NCBI GenBank assembly: GCA_019408975.1
Contig: DXVA01000007.1
Location: 26,834 to 34,429, forward strand
DNA length: 7,596 nucleotides
Source of the DNA: Lentisphaeria bacterium
Lineage (GTDB): Bacteria > Verrucomicrobiota > Lentisphaeria > Victivallales > UBA1829
Reading direction: 5' to 3'
The notes beneath the pieces are model-generated. The model was not told the origin of the DNA and did not search any database. It saw nothing but the letters and a program-made list of their open reading frames with translations. Shown piece after piece: positions 1 to 6,482 of this stretch (positions are counted from its first letter, which is position 1; each line of letters opens with the position of its first letter). The position numbers were made by a program, and so were the translations under genes.

Positions 1-184
1 GCATATTGATGACATGGCTGCGGTGCGCAACCTGCATTCCGGGTGCATTCGCATAACGGTCCACGGCGATCACCTCCACGCCGAGACGCTGCATTTCGAT
101 CACGACTTCCTTGCCGAGCTCGCCTGCGCCGAGAAACAAGACTTTAGTAGCTGAAGGGGTCAATGCTGTTCCGATTTCCGTCAT
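1..184 (-). CDS. purT: Formate-dependent phosphoribosylglycinamide formyltransferase PurT, N-terminal fragment
   Basis: PurT makes formyl-GAR from GAR, formate and ATP in cytosolic purine synthesis (ATP-grasp family). Only the first 61 codons are present; the rest lies beyond the left edge. Visible residues begin MTEIGTAL and run through a nucleotide-fold motif LGAGELGKE, then QRLGVEVIAVDRYA, ending in VAHRSHVINM. From memory this matches the E. coli PurT N-terminus almost position for position. An in-frame ATG lies two codons upstream, at 190. I chose the ATG at 184 because the GAGG at 193-196 then sits 8 nt upstream (only 2 nt for the ATG at 190), and because it aligns with the E. coli start. 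The gene is codirectional with the araC-type gene, 69 bp away, but appears to have its own promoter. Family identity is very secure even from this short piece. Confidence 0.95.
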   Translation of the reverse strand, partial: MTEIGTALTPSATKVLFLGAGELGKEVVIEMQRLGVEVIAVDRYANAPGMQVAHRSHVINM

Positions 185-200
185 TTTCATTTCCTCAAAG

Positions 201-229
201 GTTATATCAGTTAAAAAACAGGATGACAA
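201..229 (-). promoter_or_regulatory. Candidate sigma70 promoter of purT
   Basis: Reading the minus strand, a -35 box TTGTCA (224-229) is followed after 17 nt by an extended -10 box, TGA-TATAAC (hexamer 201-206). Both hexamers match consensus at 5 of 6 positions. The predicted start is near 194, giving a leader of only about 10 nt that would cut into the GAGG ribosome site at 193-196. Either the transcript is nearly leaderless or initiation is slightly upstream of the usual distance. Confidence 0.5.
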
Positions 230-253
230 AAAATAGCGTTAAAATCTTTTTTT

Positions 254-1132
254 TCAAATCTTTTCCGGAAAAATACCTTCTTCCGGCACTGGAACCTGCA
301 ATGTGAATCCGGTTCTGCCGCGCCGGCGGTACTGCAGCGGGGAACAGCGGTACTTCATACGGAAACGCTGGTAGAAATAGATGCTGCTGACGAAACCGCA
401 CTGCTCCACGATCTCGCCGATGGAACATTCCGAGCGGATCAGCAGTTCTTCGGCAAGTTTCATCCGCTGTTCAAGAAGAAACTGGACAGGCGAAAGCTGG
501 TAGAGTTTTCCCCATTCACGGTAAAAAGTGCGGCGGCTGAAACCATACTCTTTCACCAGAGTATTCAGGTTGATTTTTTCGTGCAGGTGAGATGCCAGCC
601 AGGAAGCGATGTCATGGATTTTCAGATTGATCCTGTGCCGTTCTTCCGCCCTCGCCCTGAACTCAACCAGAAGCTCGGTAAACAGCCGGATCGCCAACTG
701 GTCGAGACGGTCCGCCGTGCCGGGGCGGTAAAGGTGTTTCAATTCCAGCCGTATTTCTTCAATGATGTTCTCCACGGATTTCGTAATCCGGATGCCGTCC
801 ATGCTGTCCAGTCCAAGATTACGGAACGCTTCGGCACAGGATGCATCATAAGTAAAGAAAATCTCGTCGTGCACCCTTGCCTGAATGGTTTGGATCACGG
901 TTCCGGGCCAGATGATTCCCAGTTTGTCTTTACCGGAGGAATGAACCAGTCTGCCGTTGACTTCTGAGACTCCGCCTGCTTTGAAGTTGAATGTCAGACA
1001 GACAAAAATCCTGTTGATCAAAGTCTGCCGGTGGATATAGACATGTTCCGGCATCCAGCCGATTTCTTTCAGGCGGAACGGAAAATTCAGCAGCCGCTTC
1101 AATTTTTCCAGATTGTAAGTATGCTTTTCCAT
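254..1132 (-). CDS. AraC/XylS-family transcriptional regulator
   Basis: This is a 292-residue DNA-binding regulator. Residues 1 to about 165 form a sensor-like N-terminal region that I cannot assign to a named ligand domain; it is beta-rich around residues 40-100, with a helical linker at about 115-165. Residues about 172-272 are a standard AraC DNA-binding domain with two helix-turn-helix units: the first at about 187-208 (LNTLVKEYGFSRRTFYRE), the second at about 236-259 (CSIGEIVEQCGF, then YFYQRFRMKY). The usual family ending SPLQYRR follows at 264-270. A TTG in frame at 1153 would add seven residues. I prefer the ATG at 1132, which has an AAAGAG-like ribosome site 8 nt upstream. The gene diverges from the GH39-like glycosidase, so it most likely controls that gene and itself in response to a sugar. 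The ligand is not predictable from the sequence. Confidence 0.9.
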   Translation of the reverse strand: MEKHTYNLEKLKRLLNFPFRLKEIGWMPEHVYIHRQTLINRIFVCLTFNFKAGGVSEVNGRLVHSSGKDKLGIIWPGTVIQTIQARVHDEIFFTYDASCAEAFRNLGLDSMDGIRITKSVENIIEEIRLELKHLYRPGTADRLDQLAIRLFTELLVEFRARAEERHRINLKIHDIASWLASHLHEKINLNTLVKEYGFSRRTFYREWGKLYQLSPVQFLLEQRMKLAEELLIRSECSIGEIVEQCGFVSSIYFYQRFRMKYRCSPLQYRRRGRTGFTLQVPVPEEGIFPEKI

Positions 1133-1181
1133 TTTATTTTCTCTTTGGCACAATCACTTAATCTTTTGACACGATTGCATC

Positions 1182-1209
1182 TTGCCGGAATTGCTTTTTT
1201 CACTATAAT
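1182..1209 (+). promoter_or_regulatory. Candidate promoter of the GH39-like gene
   Basis: A consensus -10 box TATAAT lies at 1204-1209, preceded after 16 bp by TTGCCG (1182-1187, 4 of 6 to consensus). Transcription would begin near 1216, leaving a leader of about 30 nt that contains the AAGGA ribosome site at 1234-1238. A perfect -10 with a poor -35 is typical of an activator-dependent promoter, which fits the AraC-type gene next door. A consensus TTGACA at 1166-1171 is 32 bp from the -10 and so too far to be its partner. Confidence 0.6.
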
Positions 1210-1235
1210 ATATCACAACTGTCACAAAATGAAAA
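1207..1235 (-). promoter_or_regulatory. Candidate promoter of the araC-type gene, overlapping the divergent promoter
   Basis: On the minus strand, TTTTCA (1230-1235) and TATATT (1207-1212) are separated by 17 bp. The -10 shares bases 1207-1209 with the -10 of the glycosidase promoter, so the two promoters could not be fully open at once. The leader to the ATG at 1132 would be about 68 nt. The -35 matches only 4 of 6 positions, so this is tentative. Confidence 0.35.
1213..1227. promoter_or_regulatory. TCACAA direct repeat, possible regulator half-sites
   Basis: TCACAA occurs at 1213-1218 and 1222-1227, with starts 9 bp apart. The pair lies inside the spacer of the candidate araC promoter and around the start point of the glycosidase promoter. 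A regulator bound here could repress either promoter. AraC proteins do use direct-repeat half-sites, but usually with about 21 bp between them, so this may be chance in an AT-rich stretch. Confidence 0.2.
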
Positions 1236-1245
1236 GGACTTTGAA

Positions 1246-3435
1246 ATGACAACAGAAACATCCCGTTCCAATCCGGTCTATTCCGCCCCGGAATTTCGCG
1301 GAGAAACTTCAATGAGCGCTCTTCTTGATCCCGCCTGCTGGATCAATGTACCACGCATCCGGCGGTTCCGGGTCAGGAAGACTGACAACTTTCTGACTGC
1401 CGGAGACATGACTGCGATGGCAGCCCATAAGAATGGCATGATCTATATTTATGCGGAATGCGACAGGGATGACGGGATTGTCCCTGAAATGCAGGAACGT
1501 TATACCGAATGGACAATAGACAATGCCCTTGAGATTTTCATAGAATCGGAAGAAAACCTCCGCCAGTTTGTCCTCAATGCCCGGGGCGCGCTCTGCTGTT
1601 ACGGTTACACCAATGGAGTGTCTCAGGAGGAAGTTTCCCCCGAAGGCATCCGCATCGAGGGGCGGCGGGAAACGGGTAAGTGGAAACTTGTCGTTGCCAT
1701 TCCTCTCCGGCTTTTCGAGTCACCGGAGCTGAATTTCAACATCCGCTTCATTCTTCCCGGCACATCCTCGCAGTACTGCGAGATGAACAACGGTACAGAG
1801 ACATTTCCGATGGCGCCGCTTCGAATGGTTCCGGCGATGAGTCATGAAGAATGTCTGAAAAACGAGCAGGATTTCAATTCCGCTTACCGGAATGCGCTGG
1901 ACAATCTGGCATCCGATCCCGATATGGCAACCCTTTTGAAAGTTGCCGACTACTGCAAGTGGGATATTGCCGCCATACGGACTCTTTATACTTCAATCTG
2001 CGCCCGGTCTTCCACTCCGGAAAAACAGGAAAAGGAGTATGTCGCGCTCCGCAAGGAATACAGTCGCTTCCAGCGGAAGCTTCTGCCGGAAATCAATCTG
2101 AAAATGGAATTGGCACCGGGACCGCTGACCGTTGATTTCTCCATATCGAAAGGCAGAATACGGGCAATCAACGGAACCAATCTCGGGCCGCGTCTCTCCG
2201 GACAGACACTGGACAACTTCAATGACTGCTTCAAAGCTCTGCATTTTTCTTACATGCGCACACACGACGCACCGCTGGACAATCCGGGAATGCGCCTCGG
2301 GGACACAAGCCTGATTTTCGCGAACTGGCACGACGATCCTTCCGATCCGCAGAATTACTATTTTGAACCGACGGACGATTACCTGCTCAATACGATCGCA
2401 CAGGGAACGGACATAGTCTACCGTCTCGGAGTCAGCATTGAACACTCAATCAGAAAATATGCGGCGGTTGCTCCGAAAGATTACGCGAAGTTCGCGGAAA
2501 TCTGCGCGGGCGTGATCCGTCATTACAACAAGGGCTGGGCGGACGGGTATCACCTGAACATCAAATACTGGGAAATCTGGAATGAGCCGAATTGTGTCCC
2601 GCAGATGTGGGAAAAGTCGATGGACGACTATTACAAGATGTATGCTGTCGTGGCGAAACGGCTGAAATCCGAGTTCCCGGAAATCAAGATCGGCGGACTC
2701 GCAACCACACATCTGAATCAGGAATACATCATGTCGTTCCTCAGTAAATGTATTGCTGAAAATGCTCCCGTGGACTTCATTTCATGGCACAAATACGGGT
2801 CTGTGATACAGGATTTCGTTGCAGAACCGTTCCGGGCGAGAGCACTGCTGGATGCATTCGGGTTCCGGCAGACGGAACTGCACCTCAATGAATGGCATTA
2901 CTTTCCCTGCTCATGGAGTGCGATCCGCAGCACTTCAGAAAGCAGACGCCACTGGCTCACCGCTTCCGAAGGGATGCAGGGAATCGACTCGGGAGCCTTC
3001 AATACAACGCTCCTTACCCGCTGGCAGGACACCCCGCTTGATCTCTCCAATTATTACGCAACGGGGCTCCTGACATGGGGACTGCGCGATGCTTACGGCG
3101 GGTTGAACAAGAACTATTACTCATTTCTTGCGTTCGGGGCAATGCTTTCCTGCCCTGAACGTGCCGTCGTAACAACCGGCGATGAAAATATCGCTCTCCT
3201 TGCCGGTCACGACGGCAAAGGCGGGGCGGCGATTCTGATTTCCTGTTTCAAAGACGGAAAAACGGAAATTGAACTCGAAATCAAAGGGATACCATCTATT
3301 TCCAAACTCAAAGCACAGGTGCTTGACGCAAATCGCAATCTGGAGGAAACCGGAACATCCGTCGCGGGAAACCGGATTACGCTTAAAAAAGAACCGGGCT
3401 CCACTGTATTCCTGCTGACATTCCGCATTCAATAA
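1246..3435 (+). CDS. GH39-like clan-A glycoside hydrolase with N-terminal CBM9-like domain
   Basis: This is a predicted retaining glycosidase of 729 residues. Residues about 25-195 look like a CBM9/DOMON-type beta-sandwich (YAECDRDDG at 69-77, then DNALEIFIES at 92-101). A helical linker of about 200-285 leads into a TIM-barrel typical of GH39 and related clan-A enzymes. YMRTHD (336-341) matches the early-strand Arg/His motif. WEIWNEPN (442-449) puts the acid/base at Glu447, and LNEW (547-550) puts the nucleophile at Glu549. FISWHKYG lies at 511-518. Residues about 640-729 form a small beta-rich C-terminal domain. No signal peptide or lipobox is visible, so the enzyme is probably cytosolic and would act on imported oligosaccharides. 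AAGGA lies 7 nt before the ATG at 1246. An internal ATG at 1312 (Met23) also has GGAG 8 nt upstream and would still keep the CBM9-like domain. The substrate is uncertain: GH39 includes beta-xylosidases and alpha-L-iduronidases. It is paired with the divergent AraC-type gene. Confidence 0.82.
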   Translation: MTTETSRSNPVYSAPEFRGETSMSALLDPACWINVPRIRRFRVRKTDNFLTAGDMTAMAAHKNGMIYIYAECDRDDGIVPEMQERYTEWTIDNALEIFIESEENLRQFVLNARGALCCYGYTNGVSQEEVSPEGIRIEGRRETGKWKLVVAIPLRLFESPELNFNIRFILPGTSSQYCEMNNGTETFPMAPLRMVPAMSHEECLKNEQDFNSAYRNALDNLASDPDMATLLKVADYCKWDIAAIRTLYTSICARSSTPEKQEKEYVALRKEYSRFQRKLLPEINLKMELAPGPLTVDFSISKGRIRAINGTNLGPRLSGQTLDNFNDCFKALHFSYMRTHDAPLDNPGMRLGDTSLIFANWHDDPSDPQNYYFEPTDDYLLNTIAQGTDIVYRLGVSIEHSIRKYAAVAPKDYAKFAEICAGVIRHYNKGWADGYHLNIKYWEIWNEPNCVPQMWEKSMDDYYKMYAVVAKRLKSEFPEIKIGGLATTHLNQEYIMSFLSKCIAENAPVDFISWHKYGSVIQDFVAEPFRARALLDAFGFRQTELHLNEWHYFPCSWSAIRSTSESRRHWLTASEGMQGIDSGAFNTTLLTRWQDTPLDLSNYYATGLLTWGLRDAYGGLNKNYYSFLAFGAMLSCPERAVVTTGDENIALLAGHDGKGGAAILISCFKDGKTEIELEIKGIPSISKLKAQVLDANRNLEETGTSVAGNRITLKKEPGSTVFLLTFRIQ

Positions 3436-3446
3436 GGAAAACGCCG

Positions 3447-3484
3447 GATGGAAGGGAGCGGCGTGACCAGCCCTTCCGTCTTTC
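3447..3484 (+). terminator. Intrinsic terminator of the GH39-like gene
   Basis: A 10-bp stem with one G-U pair joins 3447-3456 (GATGGAAGGG) to 3471-3480 (CCCTTCCGTC) across a 14-nt loop, ending in a short TTTC tract. It lies 11 bp after the stop codon. The T tract is weak, so termination may be partial. Confidence 0.6.
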
Positions 3485-3487
3485 AAT

Positions 3488-3526
3488 TATTGATAAAATC
3501 AATTCCGTCCATTGATTTTATCAATA
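3488..3526. repeat. Tandem palindrome upstream of the DUF2157 operon
   Basis: ATTGATAAAATCAAT (3489-3503) and ATTGATTTTATCAAT (3511-3525) are exact reverse complements separated by 7 bp. With the flanking T3488/A3526 they could form a perfect 16-bp stem. Each copy is itself an inverted repeat, ATTGAT-N3-ATCAAT. The two centres (3496 and 3518) are 22 bp apart, about two helical turns, and the element abuts the -35 box at 3526-3531. This geometry suits two dimer binding sites on one DNA face. A plain hairpin acting as a second terminator is possible, but no T tract follows. Confidence 0.65.
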
Positions 3527-3554
3527 TGACATTTCAATGAAAACTGCTTATATT
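3526..3554 (+). promoter_or_regulatory. Candidate promoter of the DUF2157/GDYXXLXY operon
   Basis: ATGACA (3526-3531) and TATATT (3549-3554) each match consensus at 5 of 6 positions, with ideal 17-bp spacing. The predicted start near 3561 leaves a leader of about 22 nt containing GGAGG at 3572-3576, 6 nt before the ATG. The tandem palindrome ends on the first base of the -35 box. Confidence 0.6.
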
Positions 3555-3582
3555 ATGCCGTTCAAACAAACGGAGGTGCGGC

Positions 3583-4857
3583 ATGGCTGACAAAGCAGGT
3601 ATGATACGGTGGTTTCTTGAAGAACTGCCGGGATTGCGGGAAAGCGGGATCATTAATCCGGACACTGAGGAAAATTTGAAAGGCTATTATCTGGCGAGAC
3701 TTGCCGCGGCGCCGTCTCCGCAGAAATATTTTCTGCTGGCGCTGTCGATCATCGGCGGGCTTCTCATCGCCGCGGGAACGGTTCTGATTTTCAATTACAA
3801 CTGGGATATCCTCGGGAAAAATCTTCAGATCGCGGTTTCCTTTCTTCCGCTTGCAGCGGCATTCTGCCTCTCGGTTTTTACGCTTGCCGGAAGACGCGGA
3901 CAGGCATGGAGGGAGTGTTCCGCACTGGCTACCGCCGCGGGCGCTTCCATCGCCGTCGCCCTCCTGTCGCATATTTACCATACCGGCGGAGATTTCAGGG
4001 AGTTCATGATGCTGATCCTGCTTTTCTCCGTTCCGCTGATTTATCTTTTCAACAGTATCTCCCTGACAGCCGTTTACAGCATCATGCTGTTCAGCCAGAT
4101 TTCATGGCGAACCGATCAGGCAGTATGCCTTGCCTTGCTCGGCGCCGTCCTGCCGATGATCCTCTACCACCTGATGAAAGAAAACAGCCCTTACCGGAAA
4201 GTCATGCGCTACATTGTCATGGCCTGCACCCTGTTCGGACTGTCCATCTTCTCCGGCAAGGAGACACTGACGCTCTGGTACACCGCCGCTTCGCTGTTCT
4301 TTCTCTGCGGGCTTCGCGTCTATGAACGGAAAGAAAACATGTGGGGCAATCCCTGGCTGGTTCTCTCTTTTGCCACGTTGACGGTTCTTCTGGGAATCGG
4401 CAGTTCCGGAGTCTGGACCTGCATTCCCTTCCCCGAAGGGAAGATCATCACGATATACGGCTTGTTTACGGGGCTGCTTCTCGCCGCCTTTGCCGGAGTC
4501 TTTGCATATGATGCCGTCAAAAAGCGAATCACGCCGGAACGCATTCTGCCGGCAGCCGTCATACTTGCGGCATTTTTTTCCGGAACTGCCGGAGGTTCCG
4601 TCGCATTCCAGGTCATGATGAACATCCTGCTTGCGCTGTTCGGTTTTATTCTCCTGCGGAACGGCTGGATACATCGGAAAATGCTGCCGTTCAACGGGGG
4701 ATTCATCATGATCGCAACTCTGCTCGGATGCCGTTTCTTCGATTCCGGTTTAGGGGTCCTGCCGCGCGCAGGGCTTTTTATCCTGCTCGGAATCGGATTC
4801 ATTGTTTCCAATATGATTCTCTCCCGCAGAATCAGAAAGGAGGTTTCCCATGTTTAA
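3583..4857 (+). CDS. DUF2157-family polytopic membrane protein
   Basis: This is an inner-membrane protein of 424 residues and unknown function. A soluble N-terminus of about 47 residues (helical, LEELPGLRESGIINPDTEENL) is followed by roughly 12-14 hydrophobic segments, starting at about 48-70, 80-101, 112-130 and 138-156 and ending at about 394-412. The signature IIGGLLIAAGTVLIFNYNWD (56-75), a glycine-rich first segment running into N-x-N-W, is characteristic of DUF2157. In many bacteria DUF2157, DUF4401 and GDYXXLXY genes cluster. Here there is no separate DUF4401 gene, and residues beyond about 150 may cover that role, which I cannot confirm by eye. The start is set by GGAGG 6 nt upstream. 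The stop overlaps the next gene by 8 bp, indicating translational coupling. No catalytic motif is evident. Confidence 0.85.
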   Translation: MADKAGMIRWFLEELPGLRESGIINPDTEENLKGYYLARLAAAPSPQKYFLLALSIIGGLLIAAGTVLIFNYNWDILGKNLQIAVSFLPLAAAFCLSVFTLAGRRGQAWRECSALATAAGASIAVALLSHIYHTGGDFREFMMLILLFSVPLIYLFNSISLTAVYSIMLFSQISWRTDQAVCLALLGAVLPMILYHLMKENSPYRKVMRYIVMACTLFGLSIFSGKETLTLWYTAASLFFLCGLRVYERKENMWGNPWLVLSFATLTVLLGIGSSGVWTCIPFPEGKIITIYGLFTGLLLAAFAGVFAYDAVKKRITPERILPAAVILAAFFSGTAGGSVAFQVMMNILLALFGFILLRNGWIHRKMLPFNGGFIMIATLLGCRFFDSGLGVLPRAGLFILLGIGFIVSNMILSRRIRKEVSHV

Positions 4858-5467
4858 GTTGAAAAAAGACCAGTTCCGTTTGATCTGCTACCTGATCGTT
4901 TTCTGCGCCATCGCTTCTTTTCCCGTGAGGCAGATTCTTGCTTTTGAATATCCCGGAATCCCGCCGAAAGAATATTTCTTTGAAACGGAAATCTATGATC
5001 CCTACGATCCGATGCGCGGACGTTATGTTCAGCTGAATTTCAGAAACAGGCAAGTTTTTCTGGCGAAGAAGAATACCGCTGTTACCGGTTATATGGAAAA
5101 CTGTTTTGCAGTGCTTGATACCGACAAAGACGGCAATGCGGTCATTACCGACTTGTGCAGGACGAGAAAAGAAATTCCGCACGGCAAGGATTACCTGCGT
5201 GTGAAATATCGTGGTTTTCACTATGAGTGGGATTCGAAAAACCAAAAAACAAAAGAGATCGGATGTCACTCCATTGAATTGCCGTTCCAGCGTTTTTACA
5301 TGAATGAAAACCTTGCTCCTGAGGCGGAAAATCTGGTGCGGAAATATACGCGCAGAAAAAACGAAGTGCGGCTCAAGGTCAAGGTATATTCCAACGGCGG
5401 ATTTTCCGTAGACGATCTGCTTGTCAAGGGGCGGCCGATCCGGGAACTGATCCGGAACGGAAAATAA
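4850..5467 (+). CDS. GDYXXLXY-family membrane-anchored protein
   Basis: This 205-residue protein belongs to the family named for the GDYXXLXY motif, whose function is unknown. A hydrophobic segment at about 11-31 is probably an uncleaved signal anchor, placing the rest outside the inner membrane. The hallmark region is EIYDPYDPMRGRYVQLNF (47-64). The usual GDY reads GRY here and the final Tyr is Phe, so the motif is conserved in shape but not in its acidic residue. The C-terminal part, EVRLKVKVYSNGGFSVDDLLVKGRPI (172-197), has the strand-turn pattern usual in the family. The start at 4850 lies 6 nt after a near-perfect ribosome site (AAAGGAGG, 4836-4843) inside the preceding gene. Overlap with the DUF2157 gene implies joint expression and probably a shared membrane complex. 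Only 3 bp separate its end from the opposing PHP gene, with no terminator between. Confidence 0.85.
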   Translation: MFKLKKDQFRLICYLIVFCAIASFPVRQILAFEYPGIPPKEYFFETEIYDPYDPMRGRYVQLNFRNRQVFLAKKNTAVTGYMENCFAVLDTDKDGNAVITDLCRTRKEIPHGKDYLRVKYRGFHYEWDSKNQKTKEIGCHSIELPFQRFYMNENLAPEAENLVRKYTRRKNEVRLKVKVYSNGGFSVDDLLVKGRPIRELIRNGK

Positions 5468-5470
5468 GTT

Positions 5471-6310
5471 TCAACATTGTGCAAGGATTTTCCGTGCCAC
5501 TTCGGCGTTGCGGATTTCGAGCCCGAACTTCTCCGCAATGGCAAAGGCGTCTTCGATGTTGCCCCAGACATCTTCCGGACGATGTGCATCGGACCCTGCA
5601 ACGGTTTTCACTCCGTATTCCGCGGCAAGCTCCCAGAACGGAAGCCATGGGTACGGAGGGCGTTTCCCCTCCGGCGTATCCACAGGCGGCTTGCGCAATC
5701 CATAGGCGTTGATTTCGAGCGGAATATCCAGTGCCAGGGACGCTTCGCAAATATCTTTGTATGCGGCTTTCAGATCGGGCGTCCAGCGTTCGCAGTTGAT
5801 CGCCGTGATATCGGGATGCGCAATGTAGGAAACAAGTCCCGTTTCCATGACCCGGAGCGTCTCTTTCACGAACCTGCAAACCGTTTCCGCCGAGAACGGT
5901 TTTTCAAAGTTCAGGTAACGTGCGGGCATACCATTTTCCGCAGGCAGGAAATGAGCCCCGGCGATCATGTAGTCCAGATTCAGTTTTTCGAGAAATTCCT
6001 CACGGTAGAATGCGGCTCCGAGCACCGGGCGGTAATCAATTTCCAGACCGGCGAGAATCGTCAGCTGCGGGAATTTCTGTTTTGCGTCTTCGATCTCTTT
6101 TCTGTAATCGGGCAGTTCGGTGAAATCCATCCGCGATGAGGCGTATTCCGCATCCGGGAACGGGGAATGATCGGAAAAACCGAGAATCGAAATTCCCGCT
6201 TTCAGGGCGGCTTCGCAGTAATCGGCAATATTTCCTTTTGCATGTTTGCAGCGACAGGTGTGCGTATGAAGATTGACACGCGGGACTTTCATTTGCGGAT
6301 TCATTTCCAT
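5471..6310 (-). CDS. PHP-domain phosphoesterase, histidinol-phosphatase (HisJ/HisK) type
   Basis: Proteins of this type hydrolyse L-histidinol phosphate to histidinol in cytosolic histidine synthesis, using a cluster of metal ions in a PHP barrel. The 279-residue product has the full ligand set: LHTHT (His15, His17), Cys-Lys-His23, SDHSP (Asp47, His48), GLEIDY (Glu90), AGAH (His120), AHPD (His165), LEINAYGLR (199-206) and GSDAHRP (Asp241, His243). Length is normal for the family. ATGs occur at 6310, 6304 and 6292. AAGAG lies too close to 6310 but 8 nt before 6304, so the true start may be 6304, a change of two residues. No other his gene is nearby, so a different phosphomonoester substrate is possible. 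The gene stands alone behind its own promoter and converges on the GDYXXLXY gene. Confidence 0.88.
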   Translation of the reverse strand: MEMNPQMKVPRVNLHTHTCRCKHAKGNIADYCEAALKAGISILGFSDHSPFPDAEYASSRMDFTELPDYRKEIEDAKQKFPQLTILAGLEIDYRPVLGAAFYREEFLEKLNLDYMIAGAHFLPAENGMPARYLNFEKPFSAETVCRFVKETLRVMETGLVSYIAHPDITAINCERWTPDLKAAYKDICEASLALDIPLEINAYGLRKPPVDTPEGKRPPYPWLPFWELAAEYGVKTVAGSDAHRPEDVWGNIEDAFAIAEKFGLEIRNAEVARKILAQC

Positions 6311-6340
6311 GACTCTTTTTTTAATTCAGCAGATTCCTGT

Positions 6341-6369
6341 AATATACGCCGTAAAGGAAGTTCTGTCAA
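6341..6369 (-). promoter_or_regulatory. Strong candidate sigma70 promoter of the PHP gene
   Basis: On the minus strand, a perfect -35 TTGACA (6364-6369) is followed after exactly 17 bp by TATATT (6341-6346, 5 of 6). The predicted start near 6334 leaves a leader of about 25-30 nt. It lies downstream of the thi4 terminator, so the PHP gene appears to be an independent, probably constitutive unit. Confidence 0.75.
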
Positions 6370-6391
6370 AGCCCTCTTCCGTTTCAAAACC

Positions 6392-6415
6392 TTTTTTGCG
6401 CAAAAGCGCAAAAAA
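6392..6415. repeat. Perfect 10-bp inverted repeat, TTTTTTGCGC/GCGCAAAAAA
   Basis: TTTTTTGCGC (6392-6401) and GCGCAAAAAA (6406-6415) flank a 4-nt AAAA loop. The element sits between the thi4 terminator stem and the PHP promoter, and shares its A run with the terminator's T tract. As RNA from either strand it forms a U-A/G-C hairpin. It may be a back-up transcription stop or an RNA end-stabiliser. Confidence 0.6.
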
Positions 6416-6459
6416 AGACGCAAAGATCAGATCATACTATCCCGTATGTACTTTGCGTC
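6410..6459 (-). terminator. Intrinsic terminator of thi4
   Basis: Reading the minus strand, GACGCAAAG (6451-6459) pairs perfectly with CTTTGCGTC (6417-6425) and is followed directly by seven T residues (6410-6416). The 25-nt loop contains an inner 5-bp CATAC/GTATG stem. It begins 23 bp after the thi4 stop codon. The stem plus T run make this a clear rho-independent terminator. Confidence 0.85.
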
Positions 6460-6482
6460 CCTGTTTTATCCTGAGATTCGAC

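Noticed and set aside
1133..1153. A TTG start seven codons upstream for the araC-type gene
   Set aside because: The ATG at 1132 has a better-spaced ribosome site, and the extra residues add nothing conserved.
1166..1171. Consensus TTGACA as -35 of the glycosidase
   Set aside because: It lies 32 bp from the TATAAT box, far outside the usual 16-18 bp spacing.
4102..4811. Minus-strand open frames of 190 and 163 codons inside the DUF2157 gene
   Set aside because: Their translations are rich in Arg, Lys and Gln with no domain pattern, as expected opposite a hydrophobic membrane-protein gene.
5477..6139. A 220-codon plus-strand open frame
   Set aside because: It is a mirror of the PHP gene, whose minus-strand product has all the metal-binding motifs. 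No ribosome site or family resemblance was seen on the plus strand.
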